Source: Chondrilla cf. caribensis
Taxonomy: Eukaryota > Porifera > Demospongiae > Chondrillida > Chondrillidae
Length of the DNA: 64,000 nt
Direction of reading: 5' to 3'
Assembly (NCBI GenBank): GCA_964020155.1
Contig: OZ026558.1
Location: 2,195,663 to 2,259,662, forward strand
The notes beneath the pieces are model-generated. The model worked only from the letters and a program-made list of their open reading frames with translations. It made no database searches and had not been told where the DNA came from. Positions 1 through 11,079 of this stretch are shown here, one piece after another. Position numbers and translations under genes: made by a program. Positions within the stretch are counted from its first letter, which is position 1, and every line of letters starts with the position of its first letter.

Positions 1-3000
1 AAGAGTCTCCAGGAACAGGAACATATCTGAACTTGGGATCAACTATTGGGTTAGTACATATGTGAATAGGGATTCTGAGCTGCATTGTTCATGTCCTTTG
101 GTTACTTGCTAGCATGTATAATCACAGTTTGCTTCATGTTGCTTCACTGTACATTTGATCCCTGAGGGTCATCTCCAGTAGTGTGAAGCTTTCCAACAAA
201 CTACATTTCCTATTACATCACTTCCTGTTGTGTCACTTCCTACAGCCAAGCACATGCATGTGCATAGTATGTGTTGCCTGTCTGTGGTAGCCCATCAGTG
301 TGCATGTTTGTAATCCAAAGGTCATATGTAGTCTAGCTAGCCCAAACTTCTCATTTCTGTACATGTGCTGAGTGAAAAGCTTCACTTTCACATCTCAAGT
401 CTGCCAATGAATTCCAAGTCACTCCATTGATACTATCCATTATATCTTGTAGCTAGTTTTGCTGTGCTTTCACTTAAAATTGGCGGACAAGAATGCCTGG
501 TTGACCCTCTCCCTGGTAGGCATGTCATAGTCTCAGATAGCTCAGACCAATTTCAACTCCGATTTTGAAATTGTAACTGTGTCCCAGTGAGATAAGTTCT
601 GCCTCATAAATACTTTTTACACATAAAAATGTAAACAAACCCAAATGGTGTTACCTTTCCAGTATGAAAGTGTAGTTTGACTATCATTCAGTGTGCTGCT
701 GCATATGATATGGACTTATTGATGCACATGTGATAATATGCGATATAACTGTGATTTGTTATCATAGTATCCCAGTACAGAGATACCGTATAGCGGGAAA
801 GTTTCAGGGGACAAAATATTTGCAAATCGCTCAATTTCGGGGATTTCGCGAAACAAAGTTTTGCGTTTTGAACGCCTTAGCGTTAATTGATTGTCAGAGG
901 ATTACGTTATTGAGTGTTCACGAATAAAACTTTCGCGAATGCCAGTTTCTTCGCGAAATTCACGAAACTTTTAGTCCGCGAAACTTTACTAACTATATGG
1001 TATGTAGCTACGTACATGATGAGACTCCCTTTTTCGCCAGGACAAAGTCCCAATTTGAAAATTGGGTGTGAGAATGGGTCTGGGCTATGCCAGACTAGGT
1101 ACTTCAGCGGCAGTGTACGTAGACACAGCATGTTGTCTTCAAGTGGTATGACCTGAATTCCTGTGATATATCCATCTTCGTTCACTTATCAAGGTCATCT
1201 TACAATCTGAATTGCACCTTCCCCTATGAGTACAAAAATCATCATAAGCCCTATCATCTCCAATAACCACCTTCCAGTGGGGGTAGTGCATGAAAATGAA
1301 AATAATTGCTGGACCTTACTTCTTGCTCCGCCCACACATGGAAATGATAATTTGTGTCTAGAGGCTAGACTAGGTCATATTATGTATGACATACATGACA
1401 TTATACATGTGGTCATGTTATATCTCAGCTACATTCAGTATGTGCACTATATAATCATTTTGTAGTATTACGTACTTGAAGTTCTGACTTGTTATTTTGT
1501 ATTATCCTTGCACAGGGGCAGGTTGGGTCAGGAGAACATTATCTCTCTCTATTGGAGACTTTGGCACACACTGACCACATTACTCGTTTGAGGTTGGAGT
1601 GTTCTCCCTACAACCAACATCTTCCTCCACTACTAGGTGAGACTTGTATGTAACTATGTATGTTTAGATTGTGTAATGCTAGTTCTCCTCACAGATGTTC
1701 AATGACACCATTTATTGATGAGAAGCATACCAAAACTGATTATTTGATCCCAATTGTGTGCACACAGTCAGGTGTGGATAATTCTCCATGATACAAACCA
1801 TCCCAATCCCATTTCTGACTGAGTGGTACAATACACACTATACCTATTCTGCTCACTCTACTTTTAACCTTCTACTCAGTAAAGTTTCCACTGGTACTAC
1901 AGTATAGTGTTTGGTTCCACTCTGTACAGGTGACAATTGGTGTCAACTCATCATAGATGGTCCAATGTCTAGACCTGTGTGTCACCTTAGACTAGCACTA
2001 ACCCCAGCTGAATGTGGAGTGTTGCTCAGTAGAGTACTTCATGCTGAACGACTGAAAGAACTCAGTTTGGGAATTGAATTGGTGAGTGTACGTTCCACTG
2101 GTACATATTGTTTGTGTAGTCAAGTGTGTACATGTCCTTTACATGTGTGCTTGTCTGCTGTGTATCTGACAATAGAATGATTGTTCCCAATCATTGTACT
2201 TTGATGTTTGTGGTGATATATATGCTGTATTGTAGGTTTGTAAGCATACACATGTGTATGCGTCCAAACGTGCATTTGTACTTTTGTATGTGTACATGTG
2301 AATGAACATATGTATGTTTGTGTATATTGTGTGTGACATTGTGTATGTACATGTGCTTTTATCCTGTTGAGTTGGTGTATCAAAATGAAAAGTGTGCATG
2401 TATATATGTCATACATGCACACTTCCCTTGATATGTGCACAGCAGGTAACTGAGGTCAATTAGTTGATCTTCAGCACCTGTCTCAAGGGCAAACATCATA
2501 ACAATGACACATGCATTCAATAAACATTACAACATGAGAACGTCGTTAGTGCTGTTAGCATTGACTCTCTTGTCCCATAAAATTATATTCAACTGTAGCT
2601 CATTGTACACCATTTGGTGTTGCATACACATCCATACAAGCCAGTGATGGTTTCCTCTTCTGATGTGGAGACCTTGGAGCTGGGTTCAAGGTTGAATTGA
2701 TATAAGTTTTGTTTATTTTTTCCTTTTCAATAAAATGATGAAATTTTGGAAAGTTTCAGAATGTACAAGTTATTGTACATGTACATTGTGTGTAAAGATG
2801 CATGCCGTACATATGTATATGAGGTATGTGTATGATAATATGCATGGTGATTTAACTTGAATCCTTAAGTTTGTAATAAGGAATACCTGAATGTTTTACG
2901 CACTAACCCAGACCCGTAGTATGTGCATTTCCGGTTGTCTGTTTTCTTGAAAAAAGACGTTTGGGTCTAAGTCTAAAACCATCCAATTTACAAATATGTA

Positions 3001-5637
3001 TATGTGTATGCACTGTGTCAAATTGGTCCCTCCGCTTAGCAAGCTGAATATGAAGAACCTACATACGTACATACATATGTACGAATCAATCATCTGTCCA
3101 TTTTTTTGTAAGGATAAACAAATCCATATCCATAAGGTAAGGCTGAACATTATGCATACTTACGTACGCATGAATGTTCAGCCATACCTGATTCATTGTC
3201 TGAAACTTTCAATACAATACACTTCAATACAAAACGTACGTAAACCTGCGTGTACATACGTGGTGTAAATATGCTTCCACTAACCTCGTAGTATGGCTGA
3301 TCCTTGGAAAAAATGATACCCATAGGTACGTATTAAAGTCATAACATTCAGTTTTTATGAATTGTACCATATGCATATGAGGTATGTGTATGATAATGTG
3401 CATGTTGATTTAACTGGAAACCTTTGTAATACGGACATGAAATTAAGATCCCAAAATGTCCTTAATATAGAGGTTTCACTGTGTGTGACATATTATGTTT
3501 GTGTGTGAACATGTGGGTAGAGTGGGTGTTGGGTGTATTTAGCTTTAAATGTAGATTGTACTGGTATATTTATTGTGTACATGTATGCTCATTTAAATAG
3601 TATTTGTATGTGTTCACTTCTATAATTATGCTCTCATTTACTATTCACTCAAGGTTTACACTGTGTGACTTATTGTTATTCTGTTAGCCTCGGGGATCTC
3701 ATGATGATGTTGATGATGATGTTGTTAGAAGAGTGGAAGATGTATGGTCTAATTGTACTTTGAAGAAAGTGAACCTTGAGTTTGGGGTAGGTTTGCAGTT
3801 ATTCATAACTGACTACGTTTTGTTATGTTGTATGTTTGTATGGTTCTCTAATTAGTATGATGACATCCCACAATCATGTTATAATCTTTTGGGTGCTGTG
3901 ATGAGAGGAATTACTGCGAACAATAATGATGTCAACTTTGTTTTGAAAGGGTCGAGTGAGGACCTGAACAAAGATCATCTTATTTCACAACTTGGTCAGG
4001 AACATGTGAAGCAGTTTGAGGTTGTAGAGAGGGGAATTAGCACTTACTTTATATCACATCCTCATGCTTCAACTGGTGAGTTGTGTGTGTTCATGTATTG
4101 ACAATGTTGTTGTTGACCATGTTATTGTGTGTTTCTCTCCAGAGAATGTGGAAAGTTCCCTAACCTCTGAGAAGTCCTCCTCTGAAGTTGTTCCAGTCGA
4201 TCTCCCATCTCCTCACGACCCACCAGGTATGTTGTATGTCACAATATGAGAGGACATTGTAGTCTGTAGGACTCCTTGAGTAACCTCTTCCATATTTAAT
4301 CAACCATTGTAAGATCTTCACATCTTACGTTCCAGTACTTCAATCGTGTGCACCAATAAGTCTAATCCAGTCTCACTTGTACTCAATCTAGTGCAATGTC
4401 TGCACACTGGGTTCAGTATGTAACCATGTATTATGCTGTACAGTGTGAGTATGTATGTACGTGAGTGTGTGTATGCCTGCATGTATGCCTTCATGTCTGC
4501 ATGTGTGTTGTTGTATTTCAGTATGTGTACGTGGATATGTCACAACATGTACTTGGCTACATACCCACTACATGTACTTGTCTACATACTCACTACATGT
4601 ACCTGTCTACAGGTGTTCAAAGTGAGATCATTTCTACTGATCCTAAGATAGCACCAGTCAATGATCAACCCTCAGTCTATGGTGAGCTAACACACTCTGG
4701 ACAGATGGTCCAAACTTACTGTTAGTTACTATTGTAAGACGTCAATCTTATTGTATGTACACTACACATACTAGTATATGTCACTTGAGGAGTGCAGCGA
4801 TGAGGGTGTAAACACACTGTGTAACACACCCCACCATCATGGTGGACCTTACCATGTACTGTGTATGAGCCTCAACCTCACATTGGATTGTGTTTACAGG
4901 GACAAACCTCTATGATCTGACAGCCATTTTAGTCCTACTCCCTAGACCAGCCAACATTATGTTCCAACATCTCATTTAATATCAAATTGAGTAGCTTCAC
5001 TCTGTAGGACCAGGTGCTTGGGTAGGAATGAGATGTTGTAGGCTGAAGAGGGACTTAACTATATTCATAGTCTGTAGTACATGTACGTATACATCCCAAT
5101 CTGTCCTGTTCTTGTTAGTCCTTCAACAGGTAGATTGAGGATAGTGGAGTGTTGGGAGCTGTAGTTTGCTTCTTTGGGACAAGTTATGATGACTATCTAT
5201 GCCTATCTCTGCCCTCTCTACACTGTGTATCATAGCAACCCAAGTCCCATAGCTATCCCCCCTGTATATATATGTTGTACATGTATAGTAGTGAGTGTGT
5301 TCTCTCTATATCTCTCCATTCGCCTCTTCTATTGACGCATGTACCCACAGACCGGCCCCCATCTGATGCCGGACTAGAAGGTGTTTGGGATGCTGTACCA
5401 GTTTGGGGAAGACTTGCAGTCAAGCTGGGTGTCCCCATTAGTACGGTGGAGTCTCTCCAGCAGAATCCCATTGGCTGTCTCAAGGCCCTCCAGCTATGGC
5501 AGAGTGGGCGGTACAGAGATAAGGGTTTTCCCCCCACCTGGTCATTCCTATTGGATGCTGTTGAAGAGATTTCCGGTCCTCTCATCAGAGAGAAGATAGC
5601 CGACAGAGTGTCTACCGAGAGGACATGGACTGACTGA
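1..5637 (+). CDS. NLR-family gene, copy A, 3' part (LRR exons and C-terminal Death-fold domain)
   Basis: Eight exons are visible: 1-49 (cut by the window edge), 1516-1636, 1930-2081, 3688-3786, 3856-4075, 4143-4226, 4613-4681 and 5351-5637. Each intron has GT and AG ends, and the reading phase carries through to a TGA at 5635-5637. The first four exons encode divergent leucine-rich repeats (for example HITRLRLE, RLKELSLGIEL, TLKKVNLEFG). Exon 3856-4075 encodes a 73-residue segment I do not recognise. The next two exons form a Ser/Pro/Asp-rich linker. The last exon is a Death-fold domain. The exons match those of copy B one for one, where a NACHT exon lies upstream, so the missing 5' part probably carries NACHT. 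The expected role is a cytoplasmic innate immune sensor. No disabling mutation is visible in this part. NLR identity rests on copy B; the exon phases and the homology are seen directly. Confidence 0.8.
786..1000. mobile_element. MITE with CCGTATAGCGGG ends, in an intron of NLR copy A
   Basis: The left end CCGTATAGCGGGAAA and a degraded inverted right end (CTATATGG) are flanked by TA on both sides (784-785 and 1001-1002). The interior is rich in short TCGCGAA-type inverted words. The matching place in copy B (near 54026) reads straight through with a single TA, so the insertion and its TA target duplication can be seen directly. It is the same family as 49066-49271. It has no coding capacity. 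The superfamily is uncertain; TA targets suit Tc1/mariner-like donors. Confidence 0.75.
2821..3420. repeat. Copy A-specific intronic sequence between direct repeats, with a hairpin
   Basis: About 45 bases starting GAGGTATGTG at 2821 recur at 3379, both leading into TGATTTAACT, whereas copy B (near 57230) has a single version. The roughly 558 bp between the repeat starts is therefore extra in copy A. Inside it, 3135-3189 is an inverted repeat with stem GGCTGAACATT. It could be a tandem duplication that has since diverged, or an insertion with long flanking repeats. No coding sequence is seen. Confidence 0.5.
5351..5637 (+). CDS. Death-fold domain, terminal exon of NLR copy A
   Basis: This exon follows a CACAG acceptor and encodes about 94 residues to the stop. 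The pattern VWGRLAVKLGVP, a Cys-Leu in the middle of a helix, LQLW, then PPTWSFLLDAV and IREKIADRV fits the six-helix Death superfamily, which mediates homotypic signalling contacts. Against copy B I see four amino-acid changes (P to T, E to D, S to A, R to M), so this domain is well conserved. Death is preferred over CARD because of the W/LA-LG and PTW-LL motifs, but a profile search is needed to separate the subfamilies. Confidence 0.72.
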
Positions 5638-6325
5638 CCCACATCAGAACTTCCTGTTTGATTCGATCCGATTTGCAATAATATATGTCATGTTTTACCC
5701 TACCTGTATAAAAATCTAGTAACCATTCAGTTAATTTTGTATTATAATTATTGATGTGTATTACTGCAGTATTTTAATTTGAAGAACTTAGTTTCTGTAT
5801 AAACATAGTTATTATTATAATACATGTGCTATGTACACAGTTTACTTTACTATAATAATATTACTCATGCAATTCATTATTACTGCAATTACTGGTCATA
5901 CCAACTGCATAATATGGCTTCCTGTAGAAGAGAATTGATAAACAATAGGTTGTTTAATTTATTGTAAACAATGTTACCATGATTCATATGACCTTTCAGC
6001 GATCTATGAACACAAGCACACACGTACCTGAACAGATACGTACACACATACATGTATGCACGATCGCAATTGTATAAAATGGCACAAAACACGATATGGT
6101 AGAGGCCCATGCTATAGTTCCAGTGATGGTATGAATTGTGAGTGGATGAGCTTTCACGTGGCTAGTTTGTAACTGACGTAGACCTTCATGGTTGATACTT
6201 TTACCATCATTTCTTACAAATAAATGGAAACTTATCAACTCACAACCCATACCAACACACACATACACATATACTTAAACACATACTGTACACAGAAATG
6301 GTACATGCATACGTATGTGCATTTA
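5638..6325. other. 3' flank of NLR copy A, no gene seen
   Basis: AT-rich sequence after the NLR stop, homologous to 59568-60240 in copy B. I see no convincing exon, RNA gene or conserved reading frame. Confidence 0.6.
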
Positions 6326-6853
6326 CGGTACATGCCAAAGATTATGTACGCGTTTCCGCAAAAATCGTTGCTTCCAATTGCGGATTATCCGCGTTATTTG
6401 TCCGCACGAGTCCGCGGTAAAGTATGCGGACATAATTTCCACGGATGATTCTCGTATACGTATTACGTACGTACGTACGTATGTTAGTTTGCGTACGTAA
6501 GTAAACATTAAAGGGTAAAGGTCGAAGTTTAATTACTATGCGGCAATCACTGAAGTTATTATACATTTGACGAATTATTGACAATTTCTTATTTTACCAA
6601 ATTATTTATTATTTTACCTTCCGTCCGTGTACAATATTAAAACTTATTATTAATATCTTAGCTTGTTGTCTGAATAAAAGTTTTCTCACTCATTATGTAG
6701 TATTTTGAAGAGTTGCAACAATACTCGTACGTGCTGATATCCGCGGACACCCGTAATGACTTCCGCGGACAACTGTAACGACTTCCGCATAAAGCTGTAA
6801 ATGCATTCTGCAGGCATACGCGGAAATGCGTACATAATCTTTGACGTGTACCG
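6326..6853. mobile_element. MITE with CGGTAC ends, inserted in copy A only
   Basis: Terminal inverted repeats of roughly 35 bp (left CGGTACATGCCAAAGATTAT, right end its near complement) enclose 528 bp. TA lies on each side (6324-6325 and 6854-6855). Copy B at about 60251 has the empty site with one TA in the same flanking sequence. The interior is rich in TCCGCGGA-like palindromic words, unlike its AT-rich surroundings. There is no open frame of note. Confidence 0.8.
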
Positions 6854-7060
6854 TACCTGTAACACATATGCATATATAATATAGGGTTACATTATGTAGT
6901 TTCCCTAATCATGGTTTAATTACATGACAGCATTGAAGAAAAATTAGTCCAGCTAGCTATACCGTATCTACACACTCCTAGAGGTCTCTCATCCTTGCAT
7001 TGTAGAAATAACACACTTTGTGATGAGATGGTTGTCACATTTCCAATAAACCCAACTGAC
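6854..7060. other. Flank between MITE and gypsy element
   Basis: Non-coding sequence almost identical to 60252-60463 in copy B. No features seen. Confidence 0.6.
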
Positions 7061-7065
7061 CTATC

Positions 7066-7249
7066 TGTGGTGTAATTGACATTATTTGAGTTGACCTTAA
7101 TTGTGACATTATCTGAGTTGAACCAAGGTTGAACTGTTTATTATTGTGCAACACTTATGACCTTTAAGTTTCCTATATATTTGAGTCTGTTCTGTCTGAA
7201 ATTCAATTCAATGATTTATGGTCTTAAAGAAGTTACTGCGAACGCTACA
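7066..7249 (+). repeat. 5' LTR of the gypsy element
   Basis: The LTR is 184 bp, starts TGTGGTG and ends GCTACA (TG...CA ends). It matches 11070-11253. Such a short LTR should hold promoter and polyadenylation signals, but I cannot place a clear TATA box beyond TTCCTATATATTTG near 7170. Confidence 0.95.
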
Positions 7250-7262
7250 TGGTGTCAGAAGG
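7250..7262 (+). promoter_or_regulatory. Probable tRNA primer-binding site
   Basis: TGGTGTCAGAAGG lies directly after the 5' LTR. The leading TGG pairs with the CCA end of a tRNA, as expected for minus-strand priming. The tRNA was not identified. Confidence 0.7.
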
Positions 7263-7278
7263 TCAGAAGAACCTCTAG

Positions 7279-10200
7279 ATGGCAAGTATTCGCCTGGAAG
7301 CCCCTCAGCCGTTCAATTTTACAACGCCAGACGACTGGCCAAGATGGAAGAGACGATTTGAGCAATATCGCCAAGCATCTGGTCTGTCTGCAGAGAATGA
7401 AGGAAGGCAAATCAGTACTCTCTTGTATTGTATGGGAGAAAATGCGGAAGAAACGCTTTCATCAACCCACATATCCGAAAACGCTCGGAAGAAATACGAT
7501 GAGGTCGTGGCCGCCTTCGATGGATATTTTCAGGTCAGGAAGAATGTTATATTTGAGAGAGCGTGCTTCAACAGACGCGTCCAAAACGTAGGAGAATCTG
7601 TGGAGCAGTTTATCACCAGCCTATACGTCCTAGCTGAGAATTGTGCTTACGGAGAGCTCAAATCAGAGATGATCCGTGATCGTATCGTGGTTGGAATTCG
7701 GGATAAGGCTCTTTCAGAACGCTTGCAACTGGACCCAGACCTTACTTTGGATTCTGCAAAGAGTAAAGTGAGACAACGAGAGGCCGTTCACGAACAACAA
7801 ACGGTTCTTCAACAGTCAACCATCAAAGAGGAGAAATCTTTGGATGAAATGAAACATCGCGATAGTCGCCCTAAACAGAAGAGTCACGTGCGCCCTGATA
7901 GACGTCCAAAGGAGAATGTTAAGTGTACTCGCTGTGGCAAAGCAGCTCACAAACGAGGCCAATGCCCAGCAAGAGAGTTAACATGCTACAAATGTAACAA
8001 GAAAGGTCACTTTGCCTCCATGTGCCTATCTAAGAAGGTAGCATCCCTGGTAGAGGAAGAGCTGGAAACAGCATACCTAAATACAGTCACCAGCCACCAA
8101 GATTCATCTTGGACAGCAGAAATAAAGGTAAACCAGTCTGTGATGACCTTCAAGCTCGATACTGGAGCAGAGGTAACAGCCCTCTCGGAAGCAGCTTTAG
8201 CTTGCCTAGGAGAAGTTAAAATTCATAAGCCGGAGAAAATTCTGTGCGGACCTGACAGACGCCCACTGGATGTTATTGGTTGTATCACAGCCACTCTAGC
8301 CTACAAGGGATGGACCTCCACGCAGAGTATTTACGTCATTCGCAAGCTCACAAATAATCTTCTTGGTTTGCCAGCAATTCAGTCCTTACATCTACTGAAG
8401 CAAGTCGAGGGAATGGAAGTCTTGTCCTCAAAGTCCATCAAGAAGAAGTTTCCTAAGTTGTTTCAGGGGTTGGGTACCCTGAAGGGTGAGTATAAAATTA
8501 AGCTGAATCCTGGTGCTAAACCGTTTGCTTTATCTACAGCGAGGAATATTGCCCTGCCATTGAGACCTAAAGTGAAAAGGGAACTCTTCAGAATGGAAGC
8601 CCTTGGAGTCATATCGAAGGTAGAGGAACCCACAGACTGGTGTGCAGGAATGGTGGCTGTCCTAAAGCCATCCGGAGATGTCAGGATCTGTGTAGACCTG
8701 AAGCCCCTCAACGAGTCTGTGAGAAGAGAATTTCTGTCTCTCCCAAAGGTTGACGAGAATTTAGCACAACTGGCTGGAGCTACTATCTTCAGTAAGCTGG
8801 ACGCCAACAGTGGTTTTTGGCAGGTTCCATTGTCAGAAGACTCGAAACCACTTACCACCTTCATCACCCCCTTCGGGAGATATTGGTTCAACAAATTACC
8901 ATTTGGAATATCTAGCGCCCCTGAGCATTTCCAAAGAAGAATGAACGAGATACTAGATGGCTTAGATGGGATACTCTGCCAATTAGATGATGTTTTAATT
9001 TTCAGATCTGACCAGAGCCAGCATGACGAGAGATTGCTAGCAGCCCTTCAGAGGATAGAAGCAGCCGGTGTCACACTCAACGAGGCCAAGTGTGAATTCA
9101 GCAAGTCGCAGCTGAAATTTCTGGGCCATATCATTAATCAGCATGGTATTAGTGCAGACCCAGACCGTACGTCAGCCATAGACAAGATGTCCACCCCTAC
9201 AACTCGCACAGAATTACGTAGATTTCTCGGGATGGCCAACCAACTTGCGAAATTCTCTCCCCGTCTTGCTGAAATAACAACCCCTTTAAGAGAGCTATTA
9301 AGTACCAAATATGCTTGGGTTTGGGGACCGACCCAGGAGGAAGCCTTCACCTTAGTCAAGGAAGAGCTTACTAAGCCGACCGTCTTGTCACTCTACAACC
9401 CTGAAGCAGAAACAATTGTCTCAGCAGATGCCTCCTCACATGGGCTGGGAGCAGTGCTTTTGCAGAAGTTCAGGGATCTGTGGAAGCCTATAGTATATGC
9501 GTCCAGAGCACTGTCTGATGCTGAAACCCGCTATGCACAGATAGAGAAAGAAGCGTTGGCAACTACCTGGGCATGTGAAAAGTTTACAAGTTATTTGCTG
9601 GGGAAGAAATTTTCCATCCAGACCGATCACAAGCCCCTTGTGCCACTTCTAAATAGCAAGAATCTTGATTCACTCCCACCTCGAATTCTGCGATTTCGGA
9701 TGAGGATGATGAGATTTGACTACAGCATTTGCCATGTTCCGGGTAAGCTATTGAATACAGCTGATGCTTTATCTCGCGCGCCATTGCAGGTTCCAGAGGA
9801 TGACACTACCTCCATATCTTTGGCTAAAGAAAGGGAAGTGGAAGCATTCATAGAAGCAGTAGTTGCATCTCTACCTGCCAAACAGGATCGCCTGGACGAC
9901 TACAAGAAGGCCCAGATGGAGGATCCGATATGCACAAAGGTTATCACTTGTTGCCAAAGAGGATGGCCGCAGAGAAAGCCAGGACCTGCATTGCAGCCAT
10001 ACAAACAGGTACAGAATGAGTTGACGTGCTTCAACGACTTACTCCTGTATCGTAACCGCATAGTTGTTCCTGAGTCTTTAAGGCAAGAGACCCTTGCTAA
10101 GATTCATCACGGTCACCAGGGTGTCGTAAGATGTAAACTGCGAGTTCAAGAATCCGTGTGGTGGCCAGGAGTCAACAGAGATGTGGAAACCTACATCCAG

Positions 10201-11079
10201 AAGTGCCCCCAGTGCGCAAAGTCACAAACTCCTCCGAGGGAACCGTTGATGCCCACACCCCTGCCATCTCATCCATGGGAAAGAGTGGGAGCAGACTTGT
10301 TCCAGCTGAACGGGATATCCTACCTGGTTGTCGTGGATTACTTCTCTCGTTATCCAGAAGTTGTCAGGCTCAGTAGTACCACCAGCAACAGCATCGTCAG
10401 CACACTGAAGTCTATATTTTCCAGACATGGCATCCCTGCAGTATTGGTCAGCGACAATGGTCCGCAATTTAGTTCCAAAGAAATGTTGGAATTTGCCTCA
10501 AAGTATGCATTCCGCCACATCACCAGTAGTCCAAGATTCCCACAAAGCAACGGCTTAGCTGAGCGCACTGTCAAGACAGTGAAGTCTATTCTCAGAGATT
10601 CTCTGGATCCATACATTGCCTTGCTATCCTACAGGACGACACCACTCCCCTTCTGCCAGCTGAGTCCAACTGAGCTTTTGATGGGTCAGAAAGTTCGAAC
10701 AGACATTCCAGTCATCCCCAGCCAATTGATACCAAAATGGGAGTATTTAGATCATTTCCGCCATTGCGACAAAAGATTCAAACAGAGGCAACGACGGGAC
10801 TACAATCTAAGGCATCGTGTACGCACACTTCCTGATCTACCAGATGAAACTGATGTTTGGATACGTACTGGGAATACACAGTCGGAGGGTCGCATTCTCA
10901 CACCTGCTGATACTCCTCGATCATATTTAGTATCTACCCAAGGCACAACTATCAGGAGAAATCGCCATCATTTACAGCCAGTGCCAGAACCCCGAGTGAT
11001 TATGACAAGATCAAAAACCGGGACAATTTGCAGACCACCAGAGAGACTCCATTATACCCGGAAGGGAGATGTGGTGTAA
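7279..11079 (+). CDS. Gag-Pol polyprotein of the gypsy element
   Basis: A single 1266-residue frame, with no gag/pol frameshift. Order seen: a Gag-like region (about 1-200); two CCHC zinc knuckles (about 216-249); an aspartic protease with D-T-G-A at about 294; reverse transcriptase with a VDL motif near 472 and Q-L-D-D near 567-570 in place of the usual Y-x-D-D; RNase H with ADASSHG near 716 and TDHKPLV near 782; an integrase zinc-binding region (HH near 943, CPQC near 976); and an integrase core with Asp near 1005, Asp near 1059 and Glu near 1095, the last two with the classic 35-residue spacing. The start is the first ATG after the primer-binding site. The stop codon lies 8-10 bases inside the 3' LTR. 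There is no envelope gene. The frame looks intact, so the element may still be active. Confidence 0.95.
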   Translation: MASIRLEAPQPFNFTTPDDWPRWKRRFEQYRQASGLSAENEGRQISTLLYCMGENAEETLSSTHISENARKKYDEVVAAFDGYFQVRKNVIFERACFNRRVQNVGESVEQFITSLYVLAENCAYGELKSEMIRDRIVVGIRDKALSERLQLDPDLTLDSAKSKVRQREAVHEQQTVLQQSTIKEEKSLDEMKHRDSRPKQKSHVRPDRRPKENVKCTRCGKAAHKRGQCPARELTCYKCNKKGHFASMCLSKKVASLVEEELETAYLNTVTSHQDSSWTAEIKVNQSVMTFKLDTGAEVTALSEAALACLGEVKIHKPEKILCGPDRRPLDVIGCITATLAYKGWTSTQSIYVIRKLTNNLLGLPAIQSLHLLKQVEGMEVLSSKSIKKKFPKLFQGLGTLKGEYKIKLNPGAKPFALSTARNIALPLRPKVKRELFRMEALGVISKVEEPTDWCAGMVAVLKPSGDVRICVDLKPLNESVRREFLSLPKVDENLAQLAGATIFSKLDANSGFWQVPLSEDSKPLTTFITPFGRYWFNKLPFGISSAPEHFQRRMNEILDGLDGILCQLDDVLIFRSDQSQHDERLLAALQRIEAAGVTLNEAKCEFSKSQLKFLGHIINQHGISADPDRTSAIDKMSTPTTRTELRRFLGMANQLAKFSPRLAEITTPLRELLSTKYAWVWGPTQEEAFTLVKEELTKPTVLSLYNPEAETIVSADASSHGLGAVLLQKFRDLWKPIVYASRALSDAETRYAQIEKEALATTWACEKFTSYLLGKKFSIQTDHKPLVPLLNSKNLDSLPPRILRFRMRMMRFDYSICHVPGKLLNTADALSRAPLQVPEDDTTSISLAKEREVEAFIEAVVASLPAKQDRLDDYKKAQMEDPICTKVITCCQRGWPQRKPGPALQPYKQVQNELTCFNDLLLYRNRIVVPESLRQETLAKIHHGHQGVVRCKLRVQESVWWPGVNRDVETYIQKCPQCAKSQTPPREPLMPTPLPSHPWERVGADLFQLNGISYLVVVDYFSRYPEVVRLSSTTSNSIVSTLKSIFSRHGIPAVLVSDNGPQFSSKEMLEFASKYAFRHITSSPRFPQSNGLAERTVKTVKSILRDSLDPYIALLSYRTTPLPFCQLSPTELLMGQKVRTDIPVIPSQLIPKWEYLDHFRHCDKRFKQRQRRDYNLRHRVRTLPDLPDETDVWIRTGNTQSEGRILTPADTPRSYLVSTQGTTIRRNRHHLQPVPEPRVIMTRSKTGTICRPPERLHYTRKGDVV
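11058..11069 (+). promoter_or_regulatory. Polypurine tract
   Basis: A purine run (GGAAGGGAGA) lies immediately before the TGTGG start of the 3' LTR, as expected for the plus-strand primer. It is also the end of the pol coding sequence. Confidence 0.8.

Noticed and set aside
8463..8894. 143-codon - strand frame inside the gypsy element
   Set aside because: Antisense shadow of the reverse transcriptase coding region.
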